DNA of 64,000 nucleotides from Diprion similis (lineage: Eukaryota; Arthropoda; Insecta; Hymenoptera; Diprionidae), in the NCBI RefSeq assembly GCF_021155765.1, contig NC_060105.1, forward strand, positions 1,860,001-1,924,000. Direction: 5' to 3'. Positions 25,647 through 37,324 of the stretch are shown piece by piece. Numbering within the stretch: position 1 is the first letter of the stretch; every line of letters begins with the position of its first letter. Below the pieces are notes generated by a model, which had not been told where the DNA came from, ran no database searches, and saw nothing but the letters and a program-made list of their open reading frames with translations. Made by a program: the position numbers and the translations under genes.

Positions 25647-26166
25647 TCAAGGTGGCGCAAAAAAACCGATTTTTTTTTTTTTTTTTTTGAGTCTCGTGTG
25701 ACAAAATGTTAGTTTTTCAGGTTTTAAGAGCCCACTCCAAAGGACAGTTCAAAAAAAAATTTTTTAAGAGAACGCTCCAAATTTTTAAAAATGTCAAAAA
25801 TCGTCAAAAAATTTAATTAAAAAAAGCATGTTTTCAGTATTTTGTTTGATTTTCAATTCACGTCGCGGTGTATTGTTATCGATACTTTCTTACTAAATTG
25901 AAGAAAAAAAATTGATGAAATTTTAATATGAATATTAAAAGGTCGCTCGAAAAGATCTAAGGAAATGCACAAAAAAATTATGAGCGACCTTTCAAAATTC
26001 AAATTTTGAACTGAAACTTTCGGAAACCTATTTTTTTTTTTTTTTTTTTTTTGTCTATAAAATTTTACCGTAACGAGAAAAAAAAAATCGATTTTTGACG
26101 ATTTCTAACGTTTTAAAAAATGTGGAGCAACCTCTTGAAAAAAATTTTTTTCGAACTGTCCCTTGT
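25647..26166 (+). mobile_element. Palindromic MITE, family A, copy 3, truncated
   Basis: The left end is degenerate (CAAGGTGGCGCAAAAAAACC), followed by the same arm and interior as copies 1 and 2 in the same orientation. The right arm breaks off after the GTGGAGCAACCTCTTG and CGAACTGTCC segments, so about 110 bp of terminal repeat is missing. Beyond 26166 the sequence is unrelated. Confidence 0.8.
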
Positions 26167-26720
26167 CCGCTATTCGTTTTATATTTCATTATTATTCTCT
26201 CACGGTCGCGAGAGAAACAAGATTTTTTTTAAGAGAAGCGAAGAAAAAAAAGAAAAAAATACAACCAAAACGAACGAATTTCTGAAACATGTATTAAAAA
26301 CGTATATCAAAATCTCATCGGAAAGTGTTTCTTTACTAAAGTTAAAGCTTTTTCAGTCAATATTTATATTCTGAAGTTATCGGGTTGATATCGGACGATG
26401 TTAACACCCTTATCCTGCAGGCTGCAGCTTATTGTTAGGATTGGATAACGAGCAAGGAATTCACCTGTTGCCTTCTGTGTCCGAGTAGGTACTTTTACTA
26501 TAGATTCTAATACCTATAGCTGGGCTAATATTCTCGCGAATAATTTATCACCGGTGCAGGTTTATCGTGAGAACAGCGTCTTGCGTGTAATATGGTTAAG
26601 CGATTTGGACAGAAAGACTTTGGAGGAAAAAAAAAAAGTGATTCGAATTTTTCTACAGTTATATATAATATAATAAACCGTTTGAAACATTGTAACGAAG
26701 AGATTTTTGGAAATTTTTTA

Positions 26721-27058
26721 TAAGGGGATATTCTGGCCTAGAGGTCTAAATTTTAGGCATTTTTCTAAGTGGGATGAAACAAAAAAAAAAAAAAAAAAAA
26801 GGAAATAAAAAAACATTTTTGTCATCCATCTTTTTACAACACCTTTATTGATGTTTCATGAAATTCATCAAAAACTGCAGAAAATAAGGTGCGTCCCGGT
26901 CGACATGTTTTTGACTTTTGTAATCTTCCGAAACAGAAAATCCAAAGAAATTCTTTATGAGTAAAGACGTCTCAATAATTCGGAGCACGAAAGGATGAAA
27001 AAAAAAAAAATTTCACGAAATGCCGATGATTTGAAAAAAAAATATTTTCTTGTGCCCT

Positions 27059-27092
<34 letters not shown>

Positions 27093-27434
27093 CTTTTCGG
27101 ACTTTTTTAAAAATAATAACAAATTTTTTTTTTTCTCTTCTAATCCGTGCTTTCAACTATAGAGGGATATACAAAGAACATTTCCACCAAATTTCAAGTA
27201 AATCGATCCATCGGAACTTGAGATATCGTGTCAACCGTATCGAAAAATGTAGTTTCGAGAAAAGTGCGTTCAAAGATTCGTTCCGGCCGGATCGGTTTAG
27301 TTGGCGCGTTACAAAAATAACTGTACCTCCGAAAATAATTTAAATTTCCAAAAATCCTCTTATAGGCTTATACTTTGAAAATATGGTGAGAAAAAAAAAC
27401 GATTTTTTCAAATTCCCAGACCAGAATATCCCCT
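26721..27434. repeat. Inverted-ended element, family F
   Basis: The left end AGGGGATATTCTGGCCT and the right end AGACCAGAATATCCCCT are inverse copies. They enclose about 710 bp of AT-rich sequence with poly-A and poly-T runs and no coding capacity. The terminal match is short (about 17 bp), and target duplication is not evident. It is probably a decayed MITE. Confidence 0.55.
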
Positions 27435-30400
27435 CAAATGGAGATCATATTGATATAATAATTTTTGAAAATACAATGAATTCTTCTTTCGACAGTGTGC
27501 TAGATTGAATCTTATACAAAAAGGGTGACAAACAGATATATTAATTACCGTCGCTCCTGCAGACGCGATCCGGACCGGATAATTAATTCGTAACGCGGAT
27601 TAGACGGTGAAAGTGTTTTTATATCGAGTATTATTTTCTCCCGAGTTGCAAAGGAGATTGTTGGCGATGTGCTAACATTGCCTACGGCTAACCCGGTCAG
27701 CCACCCAGCCCTCTTGGAATACCTTTTGCGGTTTTCCCTGCTGCACTCGGCGATTAACAAGGATAGCGTATCGGTCCAATCGTTCCGAAATTAATTCCAA
27801 CTCTGAATCGTGTCTCGTCGCACTTTTTTCTGTTTCTTATTTTTATCTATTTTTTTATTTTTTATCCGGAAGGATAGATGAATCAATTAATTAACTGAAC
27901 ATAATGTTTTAGTATATAGATACGGAGTTGATTGTGAATCAGTCAATTAATCAAGTAAGTAAATAAGTAATTAGTTAATTAATTAACACAACTATTATCT
28001 TTTTGAAGAAAAAGGAAAAAAAAAAAAAAACAAACAGTTGTAAGAACGCGACGGGACGAGATTCAATTACGATTAATTAAATGTTAATTCATCGAGTGGA
28101 GAGTCGATATATAATGGAAGAAAAAAATTTCATACAAAAAAGGAGAGAAATTGTTATTGAAAATAAAAATTTGGATATATTTTTTAGATTGAATTTGCAG
28201 TGTTTCATCATCCGATATGAAACGATTATTACCTACACGAACTGCGTTCATGCTCTCTACGTGCACTTTAATCTGGGGCTTATAATTGGAGAGAGAACGG
28301 GATGGACGTCCATGTACAGTATATAAGCCGGAGATTTTCAAAGAGAATGCTCTCGGGCATTACAACGCCGCTTTTACAAATCTCGTAATACAGAGTACAA
28401 TTATATTCTCACGTGGAAGTAAAAGAGATTCTCCCGATTCTCGGTGTAGTGTCTACCAGTTGTTGTTGGGTCTTGAGTAATAAATAATTGCAGTTCGTTT
28501 ATAATGTCTTGACGTGGAAGAAAAAGTAAATAAGAAAACGAGGATCGAAATTTTATTCTCATACTTTCCGGAGAAGAATAATTTTATGTGGAATTTAATT
28601 ATAGTTTAAATATCGAAGGTAAAAGATGTTTGATGTATATAATAAAAATTGTTATTTTTAAACAATTTAAAACGAAATTTCACGTAATGCAATGTCAATC
28701 AAACGAGTAGGTATAATCGTTTCAAAATTCGTTCACTTATACGTTATTTATTTGTAAAGATAAAAAATGAAAATATCTCGAAGATTGAAATTTTATTCCC
28801 ACACTTTGCGGAGAAGAAAAATTTTTTGTATGGAATTTAATTATAGTTTAATATCAAAGATAAAGGATACTTGAAATATAATAAAAATTATTATTTTTAA
28901 AGAATTCAGTGAAATCATTTCAAAATTAGTTTTTTTTATTTGCAAAGAAAAAGAATAAAAGAAAACTGAAAACATGTTTAAAATCAAACTGACTATACTT
29001 CTGATTTTATATCTTTTGCATCAAGTCGTAAGAAGAATTTTCGACGTTTTTCTTCTTCTTATCTCTGTTAAAATAAAATAAAGAAACGAAAATGTATAAT
29101 CGACTTACAATTTACGGTATAAAACAAACGTCCTGACGAACGAACAGCTCGAAAGTAACTGAAAGTAAATTTATTTATCCAGGTTTTATTTCTCACGCCT
29201 TCTCCTCCTCTGAAGTTTAATACTTCAGCAGGTATGTAACGTGCGAAATACACTCACTTATAAAATGAATGAAATACACGTACGTGAATATAGGTATTAT
29301 AGAGTCAAAGGTTTGCTGCCATACAACCCCCACCATTGACATGAATCGAGAGGAGCTTGGGTGGGCAAAACTTGGACGAACCACTCGCAATTCACTTTAG
29401 CTAATTGTTACTTTCACTCACTCGGTTAATCTCCCAGCCCTTACCTTATGCTTGACGTAACGACGTATTGCAGTATGTAACGTGTGCACGGAGTACATTC
29501 CTTTCCTTATTCTCAACGCTGCTCCAAATTCCGGACTGTTGGCTGCGCTTTATACTTCTTACCGACAAGACGCAAATAAGGAATAGGCTCTGATTTTTTG
29601 AAATTTATTTCTTTTTATTTACTTCTTTTCTTCGTTTCATTGAATTTCAATCGATCTTTGGAATAATAAGAGAACTTTGATTTTTTTTCATACATATATG
29701 CACAATCGGTAATATTATTCATACATTTTTTTTTTCTTTTTTTTTTGTTTTTTCACAAATTTACCGTATATCGTACAATTTATTCGGCTGATATTCTCTG
29801 TAATCATTGAATGTTAGATGTTGAACATCATACAGTTTTGAAAAATGAAATATAAATAATTTACTTAACGATGGAACGTTTTTGTCGTATTGTATAATAG
29901 ATATGCGCGTGTACGAATTGTACGGTTTAGATATTGTTGTAGAAGTAGAATAGATATTAAAAATACTATACACGTTGTAATATATCCCGAGTTAATCAGG
30001 ACTGTAGAAATAAAATGACGTTAATAACAACATGATATGTACGCACACGTTGTACATAACAAGGTAAACAATACTCTTTGTAAAATTATAACAATGTATA
30101 TAAATTTAATTTAAACTATACATAATTATGTATCAAGTATCTTCGGACTGATTTACGATGCAAATATTCATCCTGATAAAAATTATCCCCTCAATATTGG
30201 AGGATTAATTGTGCATATACACTTGACTATACCGATAAGAGATAGATCCGACAAAGTAAATCGTACGTAAAAATTCTCTTGTACATACGTATACAGGTAT
30301 TAATGCATACGCTTAAAATTTAACTAACTAGCTTGATTTTGTCGCTTCGGCGAGTAAAAAATTTGAGTAAAAAAAGGTAATAGGCATACATATAACGTAC

Positions 30401-30582
30401 AGTGGACAAATGGAAAATATGTTCGGAACACACACATAGATACACACAATTATATACGCCTTGGCTGATTGTAAGTCATGTCAGACTGCATAGTATTAAC
30501 GCACATTCGGTACAATGTCACGTTTTTTTTTATCCTCTTTGTCTGTTTTCCTACTAAGGTAGTACTAGGCCGTTATTTTATC
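27435..30582. other. Intergenic stretch between the Reeler gene and ZDHHC6
   Basis: No supportable gene. Two similar AT-rich segments at about 28520-28640 and 28760-28880 (both with GAAATTTTATTC, CGGAGAAGAA and GGAATTTAATTATAGTTTAA) are imperfect direct repeats about 240 bp apart. The open frame at 27545-27760 has splice-like ends but no known homology. The right edge carries the 3' region of ZDHHC6. Confidence 0.5.
28520..28890. repeat. Imperfect direct repeat pair
   Basis: Two copies of about 110-120 bp. Each runs from GAAATTTTATTC through CGGAGAAGAA to GGAATTTAATTATAGTTTAA and an AATAAAAATTGTTATTTTTAA-like tail. Nothing suggests a coding or RNA function; a local duplication is likely. Confidence 0.6.
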
Positions 30583-32401
30583 CTAATCGCGCTTATACGA
30601 CTGTACATATTGACTTCCTACTATTTCAACGCCGCACGCTCTTGGAAACCAGCCACGAACGCGGTTCGGTTTTTTGTCGGCACCTCCTACGTCGTTGTTT
30701 TCTTTTTCCCCGAAGAGCCAGTACCTGTCGCAGAAATCATACTATTCAGCTTTACCTCGGTTATTTAAATATTTATGAAGCTATTGTATCGACGACAGGA
30801 ATTCAATTATTTATTTCTTCAAATTAGTTTTGTACAAACCTTCGCCATCTCGTCACTATGACAGTGTCATTTACACTGAGCTTGATACGTGTTTCGTCTG
30901 TACAAGGCGGATGACACAAAACTGCACATCCGTAGGTGATCGGCACCCAGGAACCGGATGCCGATGAGATTATTCTGTACCTTAGAGCTCGTTTACGTTT
31001 CTCCTGCTTTTGCGCGAGCTGTTCACGCTGTAAAATTATTCGATACTTTGATTTCTCTCCCGTTGATTTTCTTTGTTTGGGAAAAAATAGGGAGAAATCT
31101 TTTATCTTACCGTCAAAGTGTACTGATCGCATCCATCGACGACTGGCCAAGTAATGCCGTCACCTTTTGGAATGCAATTCCATGTAAGTACGTCTTTCGT
31201 GTCTTTGAACCAGCCCCTGGAGTAAGGGTGTATAAATTTTTCATTTGTTCCGTATCTGCGGTATTCTGCTTTTTCATTTATCCAGTCTTCTATGCCGGTG
31301 CGATTTCTGAGTATTGCTTTCAGCTGAGCAATATAAAAAATTTTTACGATCGATTTGCGTTGATCGGTCCGTGCCAAGGTTTTAAACAAATGTGAAAATT
31401 ACCTGGAAATAAAGTAACATTCCAACGGCGAGAACGACTCCAATGGACAAACCGCTAGTGAAGACCGCTAGAATCAATATGATTACAGAAGGGGGTGGAA
31501 ACAGGTGAATTTTAAGGGCCAAAACGCTCATGAGCCAAGAAACGAGCGTAAACGTCGCCATGCAGCATCCGCCAACTGCGCTCGCTAAGAATGCTGTAAA
31601 ATGGCCGTGGTTGTAGTGTCCCACACAGTTGTTTATCCACGGACAATGATGGTCCATCTTCATGACGCAACGATTACCTGTCCGTATATGAATAACAATC
31701 TTTGAAAGGCAAAATTTTGACGATGCAAAAGCTTTTCGTATATTTACTGGCAATATCAGGTTCCTTACATTTTCTACAATGATGCGATCTCGGCGCTTTG
31801 TAACCAAGACACGTCGTGCAGAACTGCAAGTATTGAGTGTCGGATATCTGCTCCTACAAAGTAGAAAAAAGAGGATTGCATGAGTATCGTCACAATTCTA
31901 AACAAGAACAGATATCAGAGTAAAGTTCAAGAACTCATACGGTATCAAAAATTTGCAACAAATTACCGGCGTCCATTTCAACGGCAGGTATCCTGGTCCC
32001 TCGTAGATCGAACTTATGAAATGATAAAGCGTAGAGCCGCTGAGACTAAAAAAACAGAGGAAATAAACGGCGCCAGAAATGCTCTCTTCGGGGGGCCACC
32101 ATTGTCTACTACAATGTATCGTCATCAGCGTGATAATTTTTATGATACCTGTAAAAATCAATCACGCTAAAGAAACCAGGCCTGATCAGTTGTCGGAATT
32201 CACAGAAGCCAGAGCCTGTAAGATCGGACTATAATTTTTCAGCCTAAAAAATGTTTGTCCGAATATATTGTTTTATAACTTGATTGTTTATTATCAGGGA
32301 GGGGGGGGGGGGGGGGGGGGTAATATTAATTGAAAAGTGAGATTACCAAGGGCTGTCAAGGGTCCCCAGTGACAAATCCTCTTGAAAGGGCCAATGCACA
32401 T
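30583..32401 (-). CDS. ZDHHC6: Palmitoyltransferase ZDHHC6
   Basis: S-palmitoyltransferase of the ER membrane; in vertebrates it modifies calnexin and other ER proteins. Seven exons fit in phase: 32347-32401, 31967-32148, 31769-31853, 31403-31677, 31111-31323, 30840-31027 and 30583-30724, giving 379 residues (human about 413). The N-terminus (MCIGPFKRICHWGPLTALG) has the family's HWGP motif. Two membrane helices precede a complete Cys-rich DHHC domain: C91, C94, H104, C105, C108, C111, then the catalytic DHHC at 116-119 and a second pair of helices after it. The C-terminal third has the SH3-like region special to ZDHHC6 (IRNRTGIEDW, TRWRRYWLFG, RVRGWFPR). It ends Tyr-Lys-Arg-Asp, with Lys at -3 but not a full KKXX signal. 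It is divergent from TOR1AIP, with starts 375 bp apart. Confidence 0.96.
32301..32320. repeat. Poly-G run in ZDHHC6 intron 1
   Basis: Twenty G on the plus strand, thus 20 C in the transcript, just after the first short coding exon of ZDHHC6. Confidence 0.9.
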
Positions 32402-32776
32402 TTTTTTTCATAACACACGACGATCGGCGAGTGGATTTTCGTCGACGGGCTGCTTTGTTTGACAACAATATAACCTATAAAATTCGTCGGGTCAGCGACT
32501 CATCGACCGAAACAAACGCCGGCTGCTTGCAGAATCGAGTCATGACAGAACAGCAGAAGTCACCTGTTTCGTAGTCAGTTGAGTCAATTCAATTCACTCA
32601 TCACGCGTATCCACAGGACTTTACTGTGACGTCACAGCTGAGGTTGGCATCATTGCACAATATTTATTGCATACAAAACTGTGAATACCCGCTTCGGTCG
32701 GCGTCGATTTGCCGAATTGCGGGCGTGTTGCTGTTGCATCGAGTGAAATCGAGTCGTAGGTCAGCCTGACAACGGA
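32402..32776. promoter_or_regulatory. Shared divergent promoter interval of ZDHHC6 and TOR1AIP
   Basis: Only 375 bp separate the ZDHHC6 start (minus strand) from the likely TOR1AIP start (plus strand), so both promoters must lie here. The interval is less AT-rich than the flanks, lacks a clear TATA box and contains a perfect palindromic CRE. Transcription start sites cannot be placed from sequence. Confidence 0.65.
32624..32637. promoter_or_regulatory. Palindromic CRE site
   Basis: CTGTGACGTCACAG, a 14-base perfect palindrome around the consensus cAMP-response element TGACGTCA (CREB/ATF family). It lies in the interval between two divergent genes. The symmetry means it could serve both directions. 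Binding is inferred from the motif only. Confidence 0.55.
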
Positions 32777-34351
32777 ATGAACGATCGTCACACCGTATGT
32801 AGATATGATTTTATTTAGAAATTTGGACGACGAAACTTTATTTGAATACGTTGTGTTTTGCGCAATGACAATGACAAACATCCGCACTTATGTTGTGTGA
32901 AATTTGTCCGTTATTGTTTTTTTTTTTTTTTAACTTTCTCCCAAATCTGACAGAAAAAATGTGATTATTTAATATCATTCAACGAGCAATTAATGAATGA
33001 ATTTTTTTGGTCAAAGCAAAAAAATGATCTTTTTAGAGACGTTGAGAAGGGCTATTATTGATTAATAATTTTTACATTTCAGCTACAAAATGACGTAGGA
33101 AAACCATCTGGGCCAAAGAAGCGTCGTTCTCTATTTGAATTGAGAAGAGATCGTTTTGACGATCAGACTGATACGATGAGTAAGAAAGAATCATTAAAAA
33201 ATGGTTCAAATTGTGGTCCGGTTAAGGTAGGCCTCAAAACACAGAGAAAAAGCACTTCTTCAAGTTCTCCGAGTTCTCAGAGTTCCCGGAGCAATCATAG
33301 TTCTCCTGTAGGAGATGAAGGAGTTGAATTTCTTCGACACAGAGGAGGATCTCTGTCTCCTAATCTTTACCCAGATCTTGACGAATTCAAGGAAGTCAAC
33401 GATAAGCTTGATATATACAGATCGACTTCCAACGCCAATCGGTCTAGAGATACTTCAAGCTCCAGTATCGGTTCTAAGCCGTCGAATGATCGTTTTTCTC
33501 CAAAATTTACCCCCGAATCAAAAAAATATCCGAAACGGAATGAAGACAAACAATCGAATACGTTCATGCGTGCCTTTCTAGTTGTTTTTTTTTTGTTAGC
33601 GATAGTTGGGTATTCTTATCTTCCGCATTCGCAAAATAGCAACGCTAAGGTCGACTCTGATGTATTCGACGATGTGAATTCAAAGATAAATGACATAGTA
33701 AAACTTTTTCCATCACAAGACGAAGGTATTTGGTCATATTTCACGGCTGGCATAGCAGAAGTAAAAAATAAAATGCACAGACCTGCGATATTTTTACTAT
33801 TGGCAAGTAACGATGATACTACAGCCATTTGCTTAGCTAAAAAGGTGGCCGAAGTAACTCGATCTACTCTTGGAGGTACCGGCAACGCAATACTAGGTCC
33901 GGGTCAGCTGGAAAATGATATTGACAAAGTATTCAAATTGATAAAAGAGCAAGTCACGAGAACCAAAACTGTGGTACTTAATTACTTTAACACTCTTGTC
34001 GATGGCATTACGGTTTCAAGCGAACCAGTAATAATATGCTCTAATCTTTTATTGCAGATTCTTTTGGACTTGCTGAACCTTCAACCACAGGCTATTAGGG
34101 CATTGCACGATATATGCGATCCGGACAATCCACTGGTCGAGGAGGCTGTATATCTGATTATTATGAAATCAGAGTTATACAAAGAATCTGAAAAATTGGT
34201 TGCTTTTGCCGAGCAGCAACTTAACAATAGTTTTTTAAGTGTTATAAGTCAGGATATATTGCGTCCATTAATTACCAGGATCACTGCAGGCGCGGTACTA
34301 CCTGTTAGGGCAGAAAAGAATTTACCGTGTTCAAAATACGATATGTCATAG
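32777..34351 (+). CDS. Torsin-1A-interacting protein (LAP1/LULL1) homologue
   Basis: Nuclear envelope/ER membrane cofactor that switches on the AAA+ ATPase torsin. The main exon is 33083-34351. A probable first exon at 32777-32794 (ATG, six codons, donor ACC|GTATGT) joins it in phase, giving 428 residues. If that exon is wrong, the first ATG in the main exon is at 33176. The N-terminal half is polar and Ser-rich with a basic PKKRR cluster, as expected of a nucleoplasmic tail. One membrane helix follows (about 170-188), then a luminal domain of about 240 residues. Family marks in that domain are HDICDPDNP and, near the C-terminus, TRITAGAVLPV. The latter matches the SRI-x-x-LVLPV segment of LAP1/LULL1, whose Arg is the arginine finger. 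A Cys six residues from the end matches the family's conserved C-terminal Cys region. No gene symbol is given because LAP1 and LULL1 cannot be separated here. Confidence 0.87.
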
Positions 34352-34605
34352 CTTGACGGTGCTCACCGATATTTGTACATATTTAACAATGTGATGCTTA
34401 ACATGTGATTCTTCCGTGATCATTATTTATAGTCTTTGTTGATAATATTCAACCATAAAATCTTATACGTATTGTCGCTTTTATCAAATTTTTTTTTAAA
34501 TCATCCCAAGTGCCGAGAATTAGTTCTACACATTAAATTTGTAATTATTTCAAGTATTAATACCATAATATAAGTAATTGGAGAATAGGATTAATATGAA
34601 TGTGA

Positions 34606-34611
34606 AATAAA
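34606..34611 (+). terminator. Polyadenylation signal of the TOR1AIP homologue
   Basis: AATAAA about 255 bp after the stop codon, in AT-rich sequence followed by T-rich DNA. It is the first canonical hexamer downstream. Confidence 0.5.
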
Positions 34612-37324
34612 AAGATAATTTGATATACATTCTTACTTCGTTGTTTATTGAAGCAGTAAAACTTGGATTTTTTGAAAAAAAAAAGACAACTATAGTGAAT
34701 TTACTCACCATATTTTTACGCTGATAATTAGTATCTCAAAGCATAAATTTGAAGAGGTTTTCCCTCTAAACTGAAGCGATTGTAGATAGTTTATTATTTC
34801 AACTTTATTTTATTTATGCCAAATGATCATATACAGAAAACACAATGTTTCATGTCAATGAATCTCTCATTAGTAATATAACGAGAAAAAACCTAGCTCT
34901 GTTCTGTATTTGCTTTTGATTAACATTTCCTGAGGTTTTTCGCCGTCTGTTCTATTGGCATTAACTATTTCAAAATCGATTTGTTTTCATAAATAATATG
35001 TATTACAGAATGAAGAACACAATCCCATTTTTTTTTATTTCGCAGTAACGTTTCACTAGCTTCAACTGGTATATATAAAGTAGAGTTAAAAATTAGATCA
35101 AAATAACGTTCCATGTGTATGATATTGAGTCATTGTGTTGGCATTGTGGCGTAGCAGTCAGCAGTCCTTGTACTGTTATACATAACGTCACGAATCACAT
35201 AGATTTGCTCCCATTGCCAATTTCTAATCAACTTTCACCCAGAATTGCCCCAATCCAAAGATTAAATAAAAATAAATATCCATATTTCACTCGGAACGAT
35301 AATCTGGGTAAATTCATTCACTTAAAGATATGTTGATTTCAACTCTGATATTTTTTTCTACAATAATTGAGAATAATTATTCCCAAATATTTATGCATAA
35401 CAAAATTTTTTTGAACTTTGACACATGCAGTCTCGATTTTTTTTATGTATAATTCCAGAGGAAATTAACTTCATATAAAAACGAATCGTGCACAAAAAAC
35501 TATTTTTACATTATCAAAAATTGGCAAGGGGTACTCAAGAGCCGTTATGCAATGTTGAAAAGTCTTTCATCTGAAGCATAACTAGAGCCCTAGAGTAATT
35601 TGACAAAAGTTTAATTGTCGTAATGATCGAAGTCGGTAACTAAAAGTAGAGTAGTATATATAGTTTGTATAATATAGTATGGTATCGTCGAACCTAAATA
35701 ATAAATACATTTTATACAGTCACAGACCATTTATACAGAATGTCCGAAATTTAAACTGCTGTACAAATTGCTTCCGAAATAACAAGTGATCTCAGATTTC
35801 AAAGATACTTATCTTTTATACGAAATTTTATTCCATTTGATAGAAATTTTTCTTTACACTTGCTACGTATAACAAACACCGATCTAACTATATGTATGGC
35901 TCTGTCCACCTAATTTCTTTTTCGTTTAAACCACATGCAGCATTGTTTTCTCTCTCTCTCTCTTTTTTTCAATTTATTCGTTGATTTATTTTTGTATTAG
36001 CTGTAAGAGAGGTGATCTTATTATTTATTTATTTATTTTTTTTTTCATATTACGTTATTGTTTTAGCAAGCATAGAAAAGTTTTGAGGATTTATCTATTA
36101 GTACGATGCATAATATATATTTTTTTTCTTTTAATTAAAACTAAGGAAGGTTGGTAAAAAGTCATATTGCACAAAAAGAATTATAGGAGACTTTTCAAAC
36201 ATATTGCATACATAACGATAAACGATCTCTAATTCGAATATTCAATGTGAGAAATTAATGTCAACAAAGTATGTAGGTCCGAAATTCTGGGTAAATTTAA
36301 TAACATTCTAATATAATACTCGGGAATTTTTTTTATCGACTTTCAATTGAATAGCCTTTTTGGTATTATCATTCATAATGTGAATCCACAGTTAAAACTG
36401 ATCGACGTTTTTTCGTAAATGAGAAAGGTTTACCTAAGAAAGAAACCAGATTGGATTAAGTATACACAAGAGGAAAATTTCCCTGAATATTTTTTTTTTT
36501 TTTTTCTTAGTTCTCTTAGATTTTTTCGTTCTTTACATCATTTTAAGGGCAATCTGTATATAACGGCCTTATAATTACAAGATACGTATTTACAGTAAAA
36601 AACTTTAATTGGTCATGATCCTATCTAGTGTAATAAAGAGTTGAGTACCGCGTTGCGTAAGGTTGTCTGTATCGGCTACGTTGTCGCGTACTTCAGTCGT
36701 TTTTAGTATCTTGCCGTTTGCAAGTTTCAGTAATTATCAGTCAGTCGAACGTCGAGCGTCGAGCGGGGCCCATTTCTGCCTCCAGTGTTTTTATCAATGA
36801 TCATTTTAGTAGTTACTTTATAATACTACTTAACATTTAGATGTTTATTTTAATTTTTTTTTTTTTTTTCTTTTCATTCTGATTAACTAAACGTGTACCG
36901 TATATTGGCTACTAATATACGAACAGAGTACGAGCTTACAATATACCTATAATGCAAAAGAAATTAGTCGATTTGAATACTTGAACTTTAGAAATTGATG
37001 AAAGCCTCAATTATCAAAATACGTACGTGTACACGTGCATACACATATACTCGTACAATTGTGAATTATACAATAACAGCATATATATTTTGCTCTAAAA
37101 TTCTGGAAATCAAATTAAATCTGCCAGTACGTATGCGCTAACCTTTTCTTGTACGAGTCAAGTGGAGAAACACTTGCTACGATGAGTTATTTTAATTTTT
37201 TTTTTTTTTTAATGTCACCAACAACGAATGGTCGCTTATATACAAGCGAAAAATAAATTGTAAAAATAAAACAAGAATTGGCTTCAGTGTCAAGTTGAAT
37301 AAATTGCAGCGCTGACTTGGAAAA
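34612..37324. other. Tail-to-tail interval of TOR1AIP and importin alpha
   Basis: No gene is supportable. It is uniformly AT-rich with short poly-T runs. Several TTTATT hexamers (AATAAA on the minus strand), for example in the TTTA run near 36020-36040, could end the importin alpha transcript, which would then have a long 3' untranslated region. Which site is used cannot be told. Confidence 0.5.

Noticed and set aside
27545-27760. Minus-strand open frame of 71 residues with an AG before and a GTAATT after it
   Set aside because: It looks like an internal exon, but the acceptor has a poor pyrimidine tract, no neighbouring exon was found and the protein matches no family I know.
32177-32215. 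A possible 39 bp microexon for the N-terminus of ZDHHC6
   Set aside because: It joined in phase but had no start codon. The exon at 32347-32401 joins directly to 32148 in the same phase and gives the family's HWGP N-terminus.
32621-32887. Minus-strand open frame of 88 residues in the ZDHHC6/TOR1AIP gap
   Set aside because: It lies across the divergent promoter and the short TOR1AIP first exon, has no family feature and no fitting splice sites.
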